A stretch of 64,000 bases of DNA from Glaciimonas sp. CA11.2 (lineage in GTDB: Bacteria; Pseudomonadota; Gammaproteobacteria; Burkholderiales; Burkholderiaceae_D): NCBI RefSeq assembly GCF_034314045.1, contig NZ_JAVIWL010000001.1:4960001-5024000 (forward strand), read 5' to 3'. Below, piece by piece: positions 37,496 to 46,339 of the stretch (within the stretch, counting starts at the first letter, position 1; every line of letters begins with the position of its first letter). The notes beneath the pieces were generated by a model that was given only the letters and a program-made list of their open reading frames with translations, was not told the DNA's origin and did not search any database. The position numbers and the translations under genes are program-made.

Positions 37496-39436
37496 TTAAA
37501 AAGCGCCACCTACCTTATGCATAGCCACAAAGTGTCCCGGGCCAACTTGCCTCAACGGCTCAACCAACGGCAGATCGCCGACTGCACGAATGGGACTAGG
37601 AATTTCATCCTGCTGCAACGCGCGTTTCCGATGACGCTGAGTTGGATCAGCGACCGGCACGGCAGCCATTAACTTGCGGGTATAAGGATGCTGCGGATTT
37701 TCAAAGATTGCACGGCGCGGACCAATCTCCACAATTTGTCCGAGATACATGACCGCCACCCGATGACTGACGCGCTCCACCACAGCCATATCATGTGAAA
37801 TAAAGATGAACGAAATACCTAATTCTTGCTGCAAATCCAGCAGCAAATTCACAATCTGCGCCTGTATCGACACATCCAGTGCCGAGACTGATTCGTCCGC
37901 AATCACTATCTTGGGATTCAGTGCTAACGCACGCGCGATACAAATGCGCTGACGCTGACCGCCAGAGAATTCATGCGGATAGCGCTGTGCATGTTCCGGC
38001 AGCAAACCTACCCGCTCCAGCAAATACGCCACCCTGTCTTGTGCGCCTTTTGCCATGCCATGCACCAACAGCGGTTCCATGATGGAGTATCCCACCGTTA
38101 AGCGTGGATCAAGGGAGGCGAACGGGTCTTGGAAAATAAATTGAATCTCACGCCGCAGCGAACGCAATTCCGAGCGCGGCAAAGTCGCCAGATCACGACC
38201 ACCAAACTCCACGCTTCCGCTGGTGATATCCACCAGTCTCAACAACGAACGTCCAGTGGTCGATTTGCCACAGCCCGACTCGCCAACCAACGCCAATGTC
38301 TCACCCGGATAGAGATCAAAACTAATTTGTTCGACCGCATGCACGCGCTGCCTAACGCGACTGAAAATACCGCTTTTTATATCGAAGCGCGTCGTCAAAT
38401 TGCGTACTTTTAGCAACGGCTGTTGCGTCGGATCTGCACCGGGAATCGACCGGACCAACTGCGCTGCATCGGCCAGGTCCACGCTCATCGACGGTACAGT
38501 TCCAGCGATGGCAATTCGCTCCGGCAAGTCGGTCCCTTGCATTGCACCAAGACGCGGCACTGCCGCCAGCAACGCACGCGTATAGGCATGCTGCGGTGCT
38601 GCAAAAATCCCGTGTACGACCCCTTCTTCGACCTTTTCACCCTGACGCATGACAACTACCCGGTCTGCGATTTCTGCAACGACGCCCATATCGTGGGTGA
38701 TGAACATCACGGCCATTTGCATTTCATCCTGCAAAGCGCGGATTAGTTGCAATATCTGGGCCTGAATCGTCACGTCCAGCGCCGTAGTTGGCTCATCCGC
38801 AATCAACAGTGACGGCTTGCAAGATAGCGCCATCGCGATCATTACGCGTTGGCGCATTCCGCCAGATAATTGATGTGGATGCCGATCCAGCATCCGCCGT
38901 GCTTCTGGAATCCGCACGATCTCCAGCATACGTAATGCTTCAGCGCGTGCAGCAGAAAAGTCCTTGCCCTGATGCAGTCGAATCGACTCAGCGATTTGCT
39001 CACCCACCGTAAACACGGGATTAAGTGACGTCATCGGCTCCTGAAAAATCATCGCGATTTCTGCACCACGGATGTGCCGCATCGTATTTTGATCGGCGCT
39101 TGCCAGATCAATGGCGCTGCCATTACGACGGTGAAACATCATCCGACTGGTGTTGGATATCTTGCCGCCACCATAATCAATCAAGCGCATAATCGCTTGT
39201 GAAGACACTGACTTACCGGAGCCCGATTCACCCACAATCGCCAATGTTTCCCCCGCATCAACATGGAATGATAGCCCTCGCACTGCTTCGACCGACCGCT
39301 CCGAGGTCACAAAACTGACCCCAAGCTGATCCACGGTCAACACACGGCGCGCAACTGGATTGCGCAACTCTTCAGACGCTGGCACTTGGTGCGCTGATTG
39401 GGTCATGGTCGTCATGGTGGTCATGATCCGCGTCAT
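37496..39436 (-). CDS. gsiA: Fused double ATPase of a peptide ABC transporter (GsiA type)
   Basis: This 646-aa protein carries two complete nucleotide-binding domains in one chain, as in GsiA of the glutathione importer. The first has [24 protein letters not shown] and [12 protein letters not shown]. The second has [24 protein letters not shown] and [12 protein letters not shown]. The start overlaps the iaaA stop by ATGA; four Met codons in the first eleven residues (ATGACC repeats) leave the exact start open. In E. coli iaaA-gsiABCD is the same order, supporting a Gsi-like system. Confidence 0.93.
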   Translation of the reverse strand: MTRIMTTMTTMTQSAHQVPASEELRNPVARRVLTVDQLGVSFVTSERSVEAVRGLSFHVDAGETLAIVGESGSGKSVSSQAIMRLIDYGGGKISNTSRMMFHRRNGSAIDLASADQNTMRHIRGAEIAMIFQEPMTSLNPVFTVGEQIAESIRLHQGKDFSAARAEALRMLEIVRIPEARRMLDRHPHQLSGGMRQRVMIAMALSCKPSLLIADEPTTALDVTIQAQILQLIRALQDEMQMAVMFITHDMGVVAEIADRVVVMRQGEKVEEGVVHGIFAAPQHAYTRALLAAVPRLGAMQGTDLPERIAIAGTVPSMSVDLADAAQLVRSIPGADPTQQPLLKVRNLTTRFDIKSGIFSRVRQRVHAVEQISFDLYPGETLALVGESGCGKSTTGRSLLRLVDITSGSVEFGGRDLATLPRSELRSLRREIQFIFQDPFASLDPRLTVGYSIMEPLLVHGMAKGAQDRVAYLLERVGLLPEHAQRYPHEFSGGQRQRICIARALALNPKIVIADESVSALDVSIQAQIVNLLLDLQQELGISFIFISHDMAVVERVSHRVAVMYLGQIVEIGPRRAIFENPQHPYTRKLMAAVPVADPTQRHRKRALQQDEIPSPIRAVGDLPLVEPLRQVGPGHFVAMHKVGGAF

Positions 39437-40446
39437 TGGCTATCTGACTTATAAATTGCCGTCAGCGGCGATTCGCCGACTCTTGCGACGCCGCGATACA
39501 TACCTTCAGTATTAAAAGGAAACGTCACATTACCTTTTGCATCGATAGCAATTAACCCGCCACGACCGTTATAACGCGGCAACAATTCCATCACCACCTG
39601 TTCGGCCGCATCTTTTAGCGATAGTCCCGCATACGCCATCCGCGCTGAAATATCATACGCGGCGACAGTACGCATAAAGGCTTCGCCCGTTCCGGTAGCC
39701 GAAATAGCCGCCGTACGATTGTTGGCGTAACAACCCGCTCCAATGAGCGGCGTATCGCCCACCCGGCCTATACGTTTATTTGTAATCCCGCCAGTCGATG
39801 TCGCCGCCGCCAAGTTACCGTGCGAATCAAGCGCTACCGCCCCAACTGTTCCAAATTTATTATCCGGATCGATGGGCGCAATCTCGGCAGCAGCGTTGCC
39901 AGCAGCTTCGCTAGTCGCATCATGATCCAACAACATCATGCCGCCCTGATTACGCGCACGTAGCCACTGCGCATGACGCGCTTCGGTATGAAAATAAGCA
40001 GCATCGACAACCGCAACACCATAATCCGCCACAAAACTTTCTGCACCCGCACCCACCAACAAGATGTGTTCGCTATGCTCCATCACGGCACGTGCCGCCA
40101 ATATCGGATTGCGCAGATGGGAAACATTGGCAACCGCACCGGCAGCCAACGTCGCGCCATCCATAATCGCTGCATCCAATTCGTGCGTTCCTGCGGACGT
40201 GTAGACCGCCCCTTTGCCGGCATTGAACAGCGGGCAATCTTCCAACATACTGACCGCAGTAGCAACGGCATCTATTGCGCTGCCGCCATCCGCCAATATT
40301 TTTTGACCAGCGCGAAGGATGTCATTCAAAACTTGGTGATACGCCCGCTCTTGCTCGGTATTCATCGCGCTGCGCAAAATCGTACCCGCACCACCGTGGA
40401 TGGCGATCGTCGCGGAGATGGCTGAAGTTGAAATTGCGGTTGTCAC
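39433..40446 (-). CDS. iaaA: Isoaspartyl peptidase / plant-type L-asparaginase
   Basis: This 337-aa Ntn-hydrolase precursor cleaves before Thr200 ([12 protein letters not shown]) to form alpha and beta subunits. [10 protein letters not shown] at the start, the asparaginase-2 loop [21 protein letters not shown] and [20 protein letters not shown] are the family marks. It hydrolyses beta-aspartyl dipeptides in the cytosol. Start and stop both overlap neighbours by four bases (rpiR upstream, gsiA downstream), so it is firmly inside the operon. Confidence 0.94.
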   Translation of the reverse strand: MTTAISTSAISATIAIHGGAGTILRSAMNTEQERAYHQVLNDILRAGQKILADGGSAIDAVATAVSMLEDCPLFNAGKGAVYTSAGTHELDAAIMDGATLAAGAVANVSHLRNPILAARAVMEHSEHILLVGAGAESFVADYGVAVVDAAYFHTEARHAQWLRARNQGGMMLLDHDATSEAAGNAAAEIAPIDPDNKFGTVGAVALDSHGNLAAATSTGGITNKRIGRVGDTPLIGAGCYANNRTAAISATGTGEAFMRTVAAYDISARMAYAGLSLKDAAEQVVMELLPRYNGRGGLIAIDAKGNVTFPFNTEGMYRGVARVGESPLTAIYKSDSQ

Positions 40447-41546
40447 GTTAGCTCAGCCTTTTTGGGAAGTGATTTGATTTTTCCTGTCTTAGTAACAGGT
40501 AATTTAGTAGCAGCCGACTTAGCACCGGCAGACTTAGTATCCGCAGACTCATCAGCGGCTACTTTTAGCAGCGACGATTTCTTATTGGTTTTGCTGGCCT
40601 TCACAACTGGCTTACTTTGTTCAGCGTCAGACTTTTCCTGCCAGTCCGGATAATGCAACCAAGGCAGCACAAATTCAGTCATTTTCGATGCAGCATGGAC
40701 GGAGCGATCCGCCCGATGCGCAACCGCGTCGCAGGTTGCCTGAATCAGCGCCAGCGCCGCAGCATCCGAAGTTGGCGACAATTGACGCTCGGTCTGCGCA
40801 TACAACGTCACATCGGCCAACGGCACCAACGGCGAAGTTGGCACATCGGTAAACGCCAGCAACTGCGCGCCGCGCTCCTTCGCCAGCGTTGCCAGCGTGA
40901 TCGTATCCGAGACATAACGCGGGAAAGCCATCGCAATCACCAGATCGCGTTGATCCACTTTAAAAAACTGACGCGCTGTCTGCGACGGGCCGCCTGGCCC
41001 AGCCACCGACAACACATTGCGACAATACGGCTCCAATCCATGCGCCGTGATACCGGCCAGATGCGCACTTGCCCCAAACCCAAGCACAAAAATGCGCTCC
41101 GCCTTGAGTATCATGCTGACCGCCCGATCACACAGTTCCGGCACCAGCGCCCGCTTGGTCGCCTCCAGATTCTGAATATCCGCAGCCAGCGCATTCGCCA
41201 TGATTTCTGCACTAGTCGCCGCCCGCCCAACCTGATCGCGCAGCTTTTCAACCGGTGCTAACGACGATGCAAAATCCAATACCAACGCCGCCCGAAACGC
41301 GGGATAGCCATCAAACCCAAGAGCATGCGCAAAACGATTTGCCGTCGCCAGAGAAAAGCCAACAACGTCAGCCAGTTCATCAATGGTCATCGTCGCCGCC
41401 CGAAAGACATTCGCCAAGACGTAATCAGCAGCCTTCCGGTGCGCCTTTGACAGCTCGGGATAAACTTTGCCTATACGCTGGGCAACGGCGCTATGACGTT
41501 GCCATGCATTTGCAGTGTGATGTTGCACCCGATATCTCGCTCTCAT
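40443..41546 (-). CDS. RpiR/MurR-family regulator with a Lys/Ala/Ser tail
   Basis: This 367-aa regulator has an HTH-6 domain (TMTIDELADVVGFSLATANR) and a SIS sugar-phosphate-binding domain. About 55 extra residues at the C-terminus are rich in Lys, Ala, Ser and Thr (TKSAGAKSAATKLPVTKTGK), like a histone-H1-type tail and not usual for the family. The frame is open to a TTG at 41573; the ATG at 41546 is preferred though no ribosome site is clear. First gene of the second peptide operon, so probably its regulator. Confidence 0.9.
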   Translation of the reverse strand: MRARYRVQHHTANAWQRHSAVAQRIGKVYPELSKAHRKAADYVLANVFRAATMTIDELADVVGFSLATANRFAHALGFDGYPAFRAALVLDFASSLAPVEKLRDQVGRAATSAEIMANALAADIQNLEATKRALVPELCDRAVSMILKAERIFVLGFGASAHLAGITAHGLEPYCRNVLSVAGPGGPSQTARQFFKVDQRDLVIAMAFPRYVSDTITLATLAKERGAQLLAFTDVPTSPLVPLADVTLYAQTERQLSPTSDAAALALIQATCDAVAHRADRSVHAASKMTEFVLPWLHYPDWQEKSDAEQSKPVVKASKTNKKSSLLKVAADESADTKSAGAKSAATKLPVTKTGKIKSLPKKAELT

Positions 41547-41762
41547 TATTAAGTTATGTAAATATATTCTCAAAACATTTTTATGTAAAGAAAATTTATT
41601 TTCATTTTTAAAGCGTTAAAAATTGCACAGAACTATGCAAAAAATAGGTGATTTCATGCTTAAATACACAATATTGCGTATAAACAAGAAATGCAAAAAA
41701 ATGCACCGCTGAGGCATAACCTGAAGAGTAAAAGTAGAGAAAAGACAGAGCAAAGGCAAAAT

Positions 41763-42338
41763 ATGCGCAGCCACGTAACAGGAAAAATCATCAGCTTTGC
41801 TTTAGCGCTCGGCGTCGTTAGCGCCCTATTTTGGGTGATGTCGACATCAATAAATTTACCGCAAAAAGACAAACCACAGCCATCGCCGCAAACCACCGAC
41901 ACTCCGAGCAAAGCTAGCCTCGCTCCAAATAATCCTCCAAATCGAGAGCCAAACCAAACAATCCAATCCGATCAGCAGAACCAAATATACAAATGCAGAA
42001 CCAACAATCGGGCAAGCTACTCGGATCAAAAATGCGGCGATACGCAAAGAACGACCACCGTTAACATCCACGAAACAAGCGGCGGATTTATCAGCCCAGA
42101 TCCACACACCATCGCGGACACACGCGCAAAAATAAGAACAGAAATGCAGCAGCCAGGTGCAACCGCCATCGTCTCTGACTCAACGACGAATAATCCTCCT
42201 TATGAATGCACGTATCTTGCTGCGGAAATTAACGCGATTGACGCTGCGTCGAGAGAACGTCATACAGGACAAGAGCAACAGCGACTTCGGTTGAGACGAG
42301 AAGAGGTGAGGACGCGGGAGTTTCGTTTGGGATGTTGA
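41763..42338 (+). CDS. DUF4124-like membrane-anchored hypothetical protein
   Basis: This 191-aa protein has an N-terminal membrane helix or uncleaved signal (IISFALALGVVSALFWVM, residues 8-25), a Pro/Gln/Asn-rich linker, and a short IYKCRTNNRASYSDQKCGD motif that resembles the DUF4124 core. Two more Cys residues lie in the C-terminal helical part, one as the last residue. The ATG at 41763 has a purine-rich site (AAAGG) and puts the hydrophobic segment at the N-terminus; the frame is open to 41691. Function unknown. Confidence 0.7.
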   Translation: MRSHVTGKIISFALALGVVSALFWVMSTSINLPQKDKPQPSPQTTDTPSKASLAPNNPPNREPNQTIQSDQQNQIYKCRTNNRASYSDQKCGDTQRTTTVNIHETSGGFISPDPHTIADTRAKIRTEMQQPGATAIVSDSTTNNPPYECTYLAAEINAIDAASRERHTGQEQQRLRLRREEVRTREFRLGC

Positions 42339-42661
42339 GGTGTGTGATTCACGCACACTCGTTTCACATTCCTAAAACAAAATCGTCGCGATAATTTTGC
42401 GCATGAATCCGCTCTTTGGGCGTTGCAAAATAAACTGCAAACTCTTACAAAAGTAAAGTTTTGTCTGCAATTTTAGCCAAGCGCTTCGCTTGCAGAAATG
42501 TATAAAGAATATCGGCCCAAAGCGCACTAAAAAGTAACGGAGCCTGACCGATTAAACGCCCTCTAAGCGCTTGCTCTTTGATTATTTTAAAGAGACTAAG
42601 CCAGAAAAAAACAGAAGCACTAGTACAAATATTGAACAGAGGATATAATTCCACCCCTGTT
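42339..42661. other. Leader region upstream of tRNA-Lys
   Basis: About 320 bases without a supported gene. A TATAAT box lies at 42644-42649, 12 bases before the tRNA. A TTGCTCTTTGA word near 42570 is similar to boxA antitermination sequences, which is only a resemblance. Confidence 0.4.
42644..42649 (+). promoter_or_regulatory. Probable -10 box of the tRNA-Lys promoter
   Basis: A perfect TATAAT sits 12 bases upstream of the mature tRNA 5' end. No good -35 hexamer is seen at 17 bases. Confidence 0.5.
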
Positions 42662-42737
42662 GGGGCGTTAGCTCAGTTGGTAGAGCAGCGGACTCTTAAT
42701 CCGTAGGTCGTGTGTTCGAATCACACACGCCCCACCA
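42662..42737 (+). tRNA. tRNA-Lys (anticodon CTT)
   Basis: A 76-base cloverleaf with acceptor stem GGGGCGT/ACGCCCC, D arm TAGCTCAGTTGGTAGAGCA, anticodon loop CTCTTAA giving anticodon CTT, T loop GTTCGAATC and encoded CCA at 42735-42737. It reads Lys codon AAG. A decayed integrase gene begins 39 bases downstream, so its 3' end has probably served as an attachment site. Confidence 0.97.
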
Positions 42738-42775
42738 AGCTACATAAGGCTCTCCGAGATATAGCGGGAACCTTT

Positions 42776-42934
42776 TCATTTTTTGTGGTGGGGGAAATTT
42801 TGTCTAATCTTCTCAATCGCAGCCTTAAGCGAGTCATTCGCAAGGTGCGCATACCGCTTTGTACTGCTTGCAGACTTAAATCCCAATACAGCGCCGACAG
42901 TATATTCCCCGAAAGATGGAAGGCTCGGACGAAT
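42776..42934 (-). pseudogene. Tyrosine integrase, C-terminal remnant
   Basis: The minus strand keeps 52 codons ending EYTVGAVLGFKSASSTKRYA, then HLANDSLKAAIEKIRQ and a stop. This is the last part of a phage/island tyrosine recombinase: the LGHKS-type box (here LGFKS) and the RYAHL box with the nucleophilic Tyr. The rest of the catalytic domain is missing. Its place right beside tRNA-Lys marks the scar of an integrated element. Confidence 0.78.
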
Positions 42935-43064
42935 GTAAATTTATCTAACCGTCTGTTGATATCCTATTCTGAATCTTGCATGATTTTCTCTCCTTGGGAT
43001 CAACTTACTGCGTAACGTGAGTGATTTTTATGGAATGGGCGGGGATAAATTATTAAAAAAGTGA

Positions 43065-43301
43065 TCACCGTGTTTACCTAACACACACAAAATCGAACAA
43101 AATGTTTCCAAGGAAGGAAATTTCAAGGTCTGTGTACTCCTAACCGATCACATAGCTCATAACGGTTTGTCGCCAGAACAGGCGGAACAAATCGCCCAAC
43201 AGATGGCGCTTGGGCCGGACTACTTTAAGGGGTATATGGTATCGACTGAGGTGAATCGTATAGGCAGAAGTGATCCGTCCATCGTTGAAGCGCTTGGTTA
43301 G
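43065..43301 (+). pseudogene. C-terminal gene fragment, unknown family
   Basis: An open frame of 78 codons with no start codon near its beginning encodes KVCVLLTDHIAHNGLSPEQ, then AEQIAQQMALGPDYFKG and ends SIVEALG-stop. The composition is protein-like. It looks like the tail of a lost gene within the decayed zone after tRNA-Lys. I do not recognise the family. Confidence 0.4.
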
Positions 43302-43486
43302 AAACTGGAGTTAGCGCCCTTTCCGTCGACGCCGAATGTCATTTGATATTTTAATCAACTGCCTGCTTTCGACCCGAAGCGGTCTTTCGACTTGCCGGAA
43401 ACGAGTAACTCAATATTTACGTAAAAAAACTACCTTCGTTTGTGTGAAGTTGAGAATCTACGTGACTAATCGCTTGATAAATACCT

Positions 43487-44131
43487 TTAAGTAGGGCGCC
43501 GTATAAAGGCCAGAATCAGGCCAAATACGATCAACATTGCACCACTTATAAGATTGAACCATCGAAATCTTCGAGCGTTATTCGTCAACGTTCCGAGCCG
43601 TGCGCCGATACCCGCATAAATGGCAATGGCTAACAATTCAAACAATAAGAACGTCGTACCGAGTATAAAAAAGCTAGTCGCGTATGCCGAACGATCAACA
43701 AATTGCGGGAAAAATGCGGTAAAAATTAGAATTGCCTTTGGATTTCCCGCTGCGACGAGAAATTCTTGTTTCGCAAGTCGCCGTAGCTTGTCCCTTGGAA
43801 GCTCGGCGTCGAACTGAGTTTCTTTAACTGAATCTGATAGGTGAACGGGTACAGAGCGGAGCATTTTTACGCCGAGCCATACGAGGTAAGCTGCACCACC
43901 AAATTTCAATAAAGTGAAAAGTGTTTCTGATGCAATCAGAAGCGCTCCTAAACCAAAGCCGGAGATTGATATCATCCCAGCAAAGGCGAGCAATCTTCCA
44001 AATGCCGCAAGTATTGAATAGCGGACGCCATCACGAGCACCATTGGATAAGGACAGTACGTTATTTGGGCCGAATGCCATATTTAGAGCAAAGCAGGCAG
44101 GAAGAAAGAGCCAGTAATTTTGAAACGACAT
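43487..44131 (-). CDS. LysE/RhtB-family amino-acid exporter
   Basis: This 214-aa polytopic membrane protein has the family opening ACFALNMAFGPNNVLSLSNG with the conserved Gly/Pro-Asn loop, six hydrophobic segments, and NPKAILIFTAFFPQF in the middle. It would export an amino acid or derivative. The ATG at 44131 is chosen because an AGAGG site lies eight bases upstream; the GTG three codons earlier overlaps that site. It is a single gene in the accessory zone. Confidence 0.9.
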   Translation of the reverse strand: MSFQNYWLFLPACFALNMAFGPNNVLSLSNGARDGVRYSILAAFGRLLAFAGMISISGFGLGALLIASETLFTLLKFGGAAYLVWLGVKMLRSVPVHLSDSVKETQFDAELPRDKLRRLAKQEFLVAAGNPKAILIFTAFFPQFVDRSAYATSFFILGTTFLLFELLAIAIYAGIGARLGTLTNNARRFRWFNLISGAMLIVFGLILAFIRRPT

Positions 44132-44292
44132 TTTATTCACCTCTCTTTAGCTAACTGTATTACCGTTGTTAGCCGATTGTACGCATTTGGTAACTGGCGG
44201 TTTAGACCCGAAGCGCATGTTCGGACATTCTGGAGAACGGTCATGTATCGTCGGGTGCAAAAGTGTCAACCTATTTCAGGACGGAAGCCCAC

Positions 44293-44327
44293 AAAAAAAA
44301 GCCCGCATGACCTTTCGGTTGCGGGCT
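44293..44327 (-). terminator. Rho-independent terminator reading leftward
   Basis: AGCCCGCA (44300-44307) pairs with TGCGGGCT (44320-44327), and on the minus strand the stem is followed by eight T. No minus-strand gene lies upstream for at least 400 bases, so it may end a lost transcript or act as an attenuator before lysE. Confidence 0.75.
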
Positions 44328-44817
44328 GAATCCAAACCTTTGCGGTGTTGGAGGAGACAGCTAAACTTTAACACAAAAATGGTGCGGTGCAATATGGTAA
44401 AAATACGGTAGTGCCAATTGCCTAACCATAACGCGGACTATGCGGGGCGCTGTTTCAATCTGGCGTGGGGTACAAATACCCTAAAAATGGCGATGGGCCT
44501 TTTAGAATTATGATTTATTCTAGATCGAAAAAAACAACAATGCGTATAAAAAACTGCAACAATTCATTTCCTTGTCGCAAATAATATTAAAAAATCCATT
44601 GATTCAGATTGCTTTTCACCTTTGCTGACACTACGATAAATCAAATGCGTGCGGATTCTGCAACCCAAGACGAGCGCGTGTAAGTCTGCAATCAATGATT
44701 CAGAGAACGATAGACGAATGATTGCTCTGATCGTCCTATTTCTTGATACAGCATCGCTTAGCGAGGCTTTTCACTGCACTAAAACCGCCCGCTCCCACAC
44801 CCGATCTGGAGATTATT
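44328..44817. other. Non-coding stretch, likely element debris
   Basis: About 490 bases with no supported gene. It contains a GGAGGAGACAG word shortly after the terminator and AT-rich sequence to 44640. Composition differs from the flavoprotein gene that follows. I see no clear promoter. Confidence 0.35.
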
Positions 44818-45888
44818 GTGACGGAACCACGCAAAGGCCAAGCGCCTGCAGTGTTAAAAAGAGATGAGTTTCACCTTGAATTTCGTCGCTCTTTTATTGA
44901 TCCCACGTTTGATGTGGTGAAGTCGGAAATCGATAAAGTCGAGCAAGTGGCGTGGGAAAACTATATCAATGGCAACAAATCACCCATCACTGCAAAGGCG
45001 GGTCCCGAATTTGAGGACCCTGATTATGATCTGTCGGTGGAGTGGAAGGCGACCCGCGATGCTTTGATTGAAGCGGAGGATCGACAAAAGAATCCTGCGA
45101 CGAAATCGCGGGTTTTGTTGATTTGTGGTTCTGCGCGCAATGACGGCAGTTGTCCTGGCGAGATATCCAAAAGTTTTCGGCTAGTTAAGTACGCTACCGA
45201 GACGTTGGAAGCACGCGGTATTGAGGTGGATTTGCTGGATCTGAGTCTGCTCATTTCGGACTATGACAAGCATATTTATCCTTGCAAAGCCTGTGCTTCT
45301 ACAGCGATGCCGTTGTGTCATTGGCCGTGCAGTTGTTATCCCAATCATGGTCAGCGGCAGACCAATGACTGGATGGCGGATATCTACGAAAAATGGGTGT
45401 CGGCGCATGCGATCATTATTGTGACCCCGGTTTATTGGTATCAGACGCCGTCGGTGTTGAAACTAATGATAGACCGGTTGGTGTGTGCTGATGGTGGCAA
45501 TCCCGATCCGACCACAACGTCGGGCAAAGATGCGAAGAAAGCCAAGGATCTGGAGTTGAAAGGATGGCCGTATCCGAAGCATCTGGCGGGCCGTGGTTAT
45601 GGTCTGGTGGTGCATGGTGACGTGGCGGGGATTGAGGGCGTGCGGCGCGGATTGTCGGATTGGCTGGATTGGATGGGCCTGATTGATGCGGGTGCATCGT
45701 CGCGGCTGGACCGGTTTATCGGCTATTACGAATCGTATGCAGAAAGCCATGAGGTTTTGGACCGTGACCTGGCGGTGCAACAAGAGGTGCGTAACGTTGC
45801 CAGCGCTGTGGCGAATGCGGTGGTCAAAATAAGGGAGGGGAATTTTACGCCGCCGGATGCGGATTTGAAGCGCCCTAGGCCTAAATAG
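44818..45888 (+). CDS. Flavodoxin-fold NAD(P)H-dependent oxidoreductase
   Basis: This 356-aa protein has an FMN-reductase/flavodoxin-like core (RVLLICGSARNDGSCPGE, IIIVTPVYWYQTPSVLKLMI) with a cluster of Cys residues (YPCKACASTAMPLCHWPC then SCYPNH), suggesting a metal or Fe-S site. A helical region of about 115 residues precedes the core. The GTG at 44818 is chosen because GGAG lies six bases upstream; the frame reaches a TTG at 44743. Redox partner and substrate are unknown. Single gene. Confidence 0.82.
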   Translation: MTEPRKGQAPAVLKRDEFHLEFRRSFIDPTFDVVKSEIDKVEQVAWENYINGNKSPITAKAGPEFEDPDYDLSVEWKATRDALIEAEDRQKNPATKSRVLLICGSARNDGSCPGEISKSFRLVKYATETLEARGIEVDLLDLSLLISDYDKHIYPCKACASTAMPLCHWPCSCYPNHGQRQTNDWMADIYEKWVSAHAIIIVTPVYWYQTPSVLKLMIDRLVCADGGNPDPTTTSGKDAKKAKDLELKGWPYPKHLAGRGYGLVVHGDVAGIEGVRRGLSDWLDWMGLIDAGASSRLDRFIGYYESYAESHEVLDRDLAVQQEVRNVASAVANAVVKIREGNFTPPDADLKRPRPK

Positions 45889-46012
45889 GGTTGGCTTTAT
45901 TGGACGGCGTTTGCAGCTTACAAACGATTCAGCGGAATCTTGCTCTAAAAGTTTGCGCTTGATGGATATATCCGCTATCGTCTGCTGGTCTCCGAGAAAA
46001 AGGAGAACGGGT

Positions 46013-46063
46013 TTGATCGCTCGACAATGTACAAGGCGCACAACGGCGCAATGCCGTTTTTTT
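46013..46063 (+). promoter_or_regulatory. First target site of the C4 RNA plus intrinsic terminator
   Basis: TTGATCG (46013-46019) and GTACAAGG (46029-46036) are complementary to two segments of the C4 RNA downstream. Right after them, CGGC-GCAAT-GCCG (46044-46056) is followed by seven T, an intrinsic terminator; an outer 7-bp pairing (46037-46043 with 46062-46068) includes part of the T-run. The layout matches the upstream a1/b1 target copy of phage P1/P7 c4 systems. Confidence 0.65.
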
Positions 46064-46090
46064 GTGCGACTTTCCTTCGCTCGTCCTTAA

Positions 46091-46170
46091 TGGGCGGTGG
46101 TGGTGGGGATACCTTCGGGTATGCCGGTATCCTTGTACGCCGGTCGATCAACCTTATCATTTACCGCCCA
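46091..46170 (+). ncRNA. C4-type antisense RNA
   Basis: An 80-base structured RNA. The outer stem is TGGGCGGT/ACCGCCCA (46091-46098, 46163-46170). Hairpin 1 is ATACC-TTCG-GGTAT (46109-46122). Hairpin 2 is GCCGG/CCGGT (46123-46127 and 46140-46144), its loop carrying TCCTTGTACG (46130-46139). After it comes CGATCAA (46145-46151). The loop segment pairs with CGTACAAGGA (46200-46209), which contains the ribosome site of the next gene, and CGATCAA pairs with 46177-46183. This is the a'/b' against a/b logic of c4 antisense RNAs (P1, P7, P4). Confidence 0.82.
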
Positions 46171-46210
46171 CCCCGTTTGATCGCGGGGCGCGGTCTAACC
46201 GTACAAGGAA
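46171..46210 (+). promoter_or_regulatory. Second C4 target site, covering the ribosome site of the small ORF
   Basis: CCCCG-TTTGATCG-CGGGG (46171-46188) is a hairpin that shows the b target TTGATCG in its loop. The a target CGTACAAGGA (46200-46209) contains the AAGGA ribosome site seven bases before the ATG at 46217. Binding of the C4 RNA would hide this site and block translation. Confidence 0.7.
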
Positions 46211-46216
46211 TCAATA

Positions 46217-46339
46217 ATGTCTAGTACCGTCACATTTACTACCCCCCACTTACAAATCACGCCACGCCTTGCCCACCAAGCCAGCGCCCGTTTCATTCAA
46301 ACGATTGCCGCTAACATTATTGGGAGGATCCAATCATGA
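46217..46339 (+). CDS. Small 40-aa protein under C4 control
   Basis: A short frame (MSSTVTFTTPHLQITPRLAH...) begins seven bases after the C4-target ribosome site AAGGA and stops at TGA overlapping the next ATG (ATGA), so the two are translationally coupled. It has no recognisable domain; it could be a leader peptide that carries ribosomes into the next gene or a small effector. Support comes from the regulatory site and the overlap, not from homology. Confidence 0.6.
   Translation: MSSTVTFTTPHLQITPRLAHQASARFIQTIAANIIGRIQS

Noticed and set aside
42445..42654. 69-codon minus-strand frame upstream of tRNA-Lys
   Set aside because: It starts with GTG inside the tRNA promoter box, has no ribosome site and no domain; probably chance.
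46027..46224. 65-aa ORF over the C4 element (MYKAHNGAMPFF...)
   Set aside because: It is read through the RNA hairpins and the target sites and has no ribosome site. Databases may list such frames as Icd-like proteins, but the RNA structure explains the sequence better.
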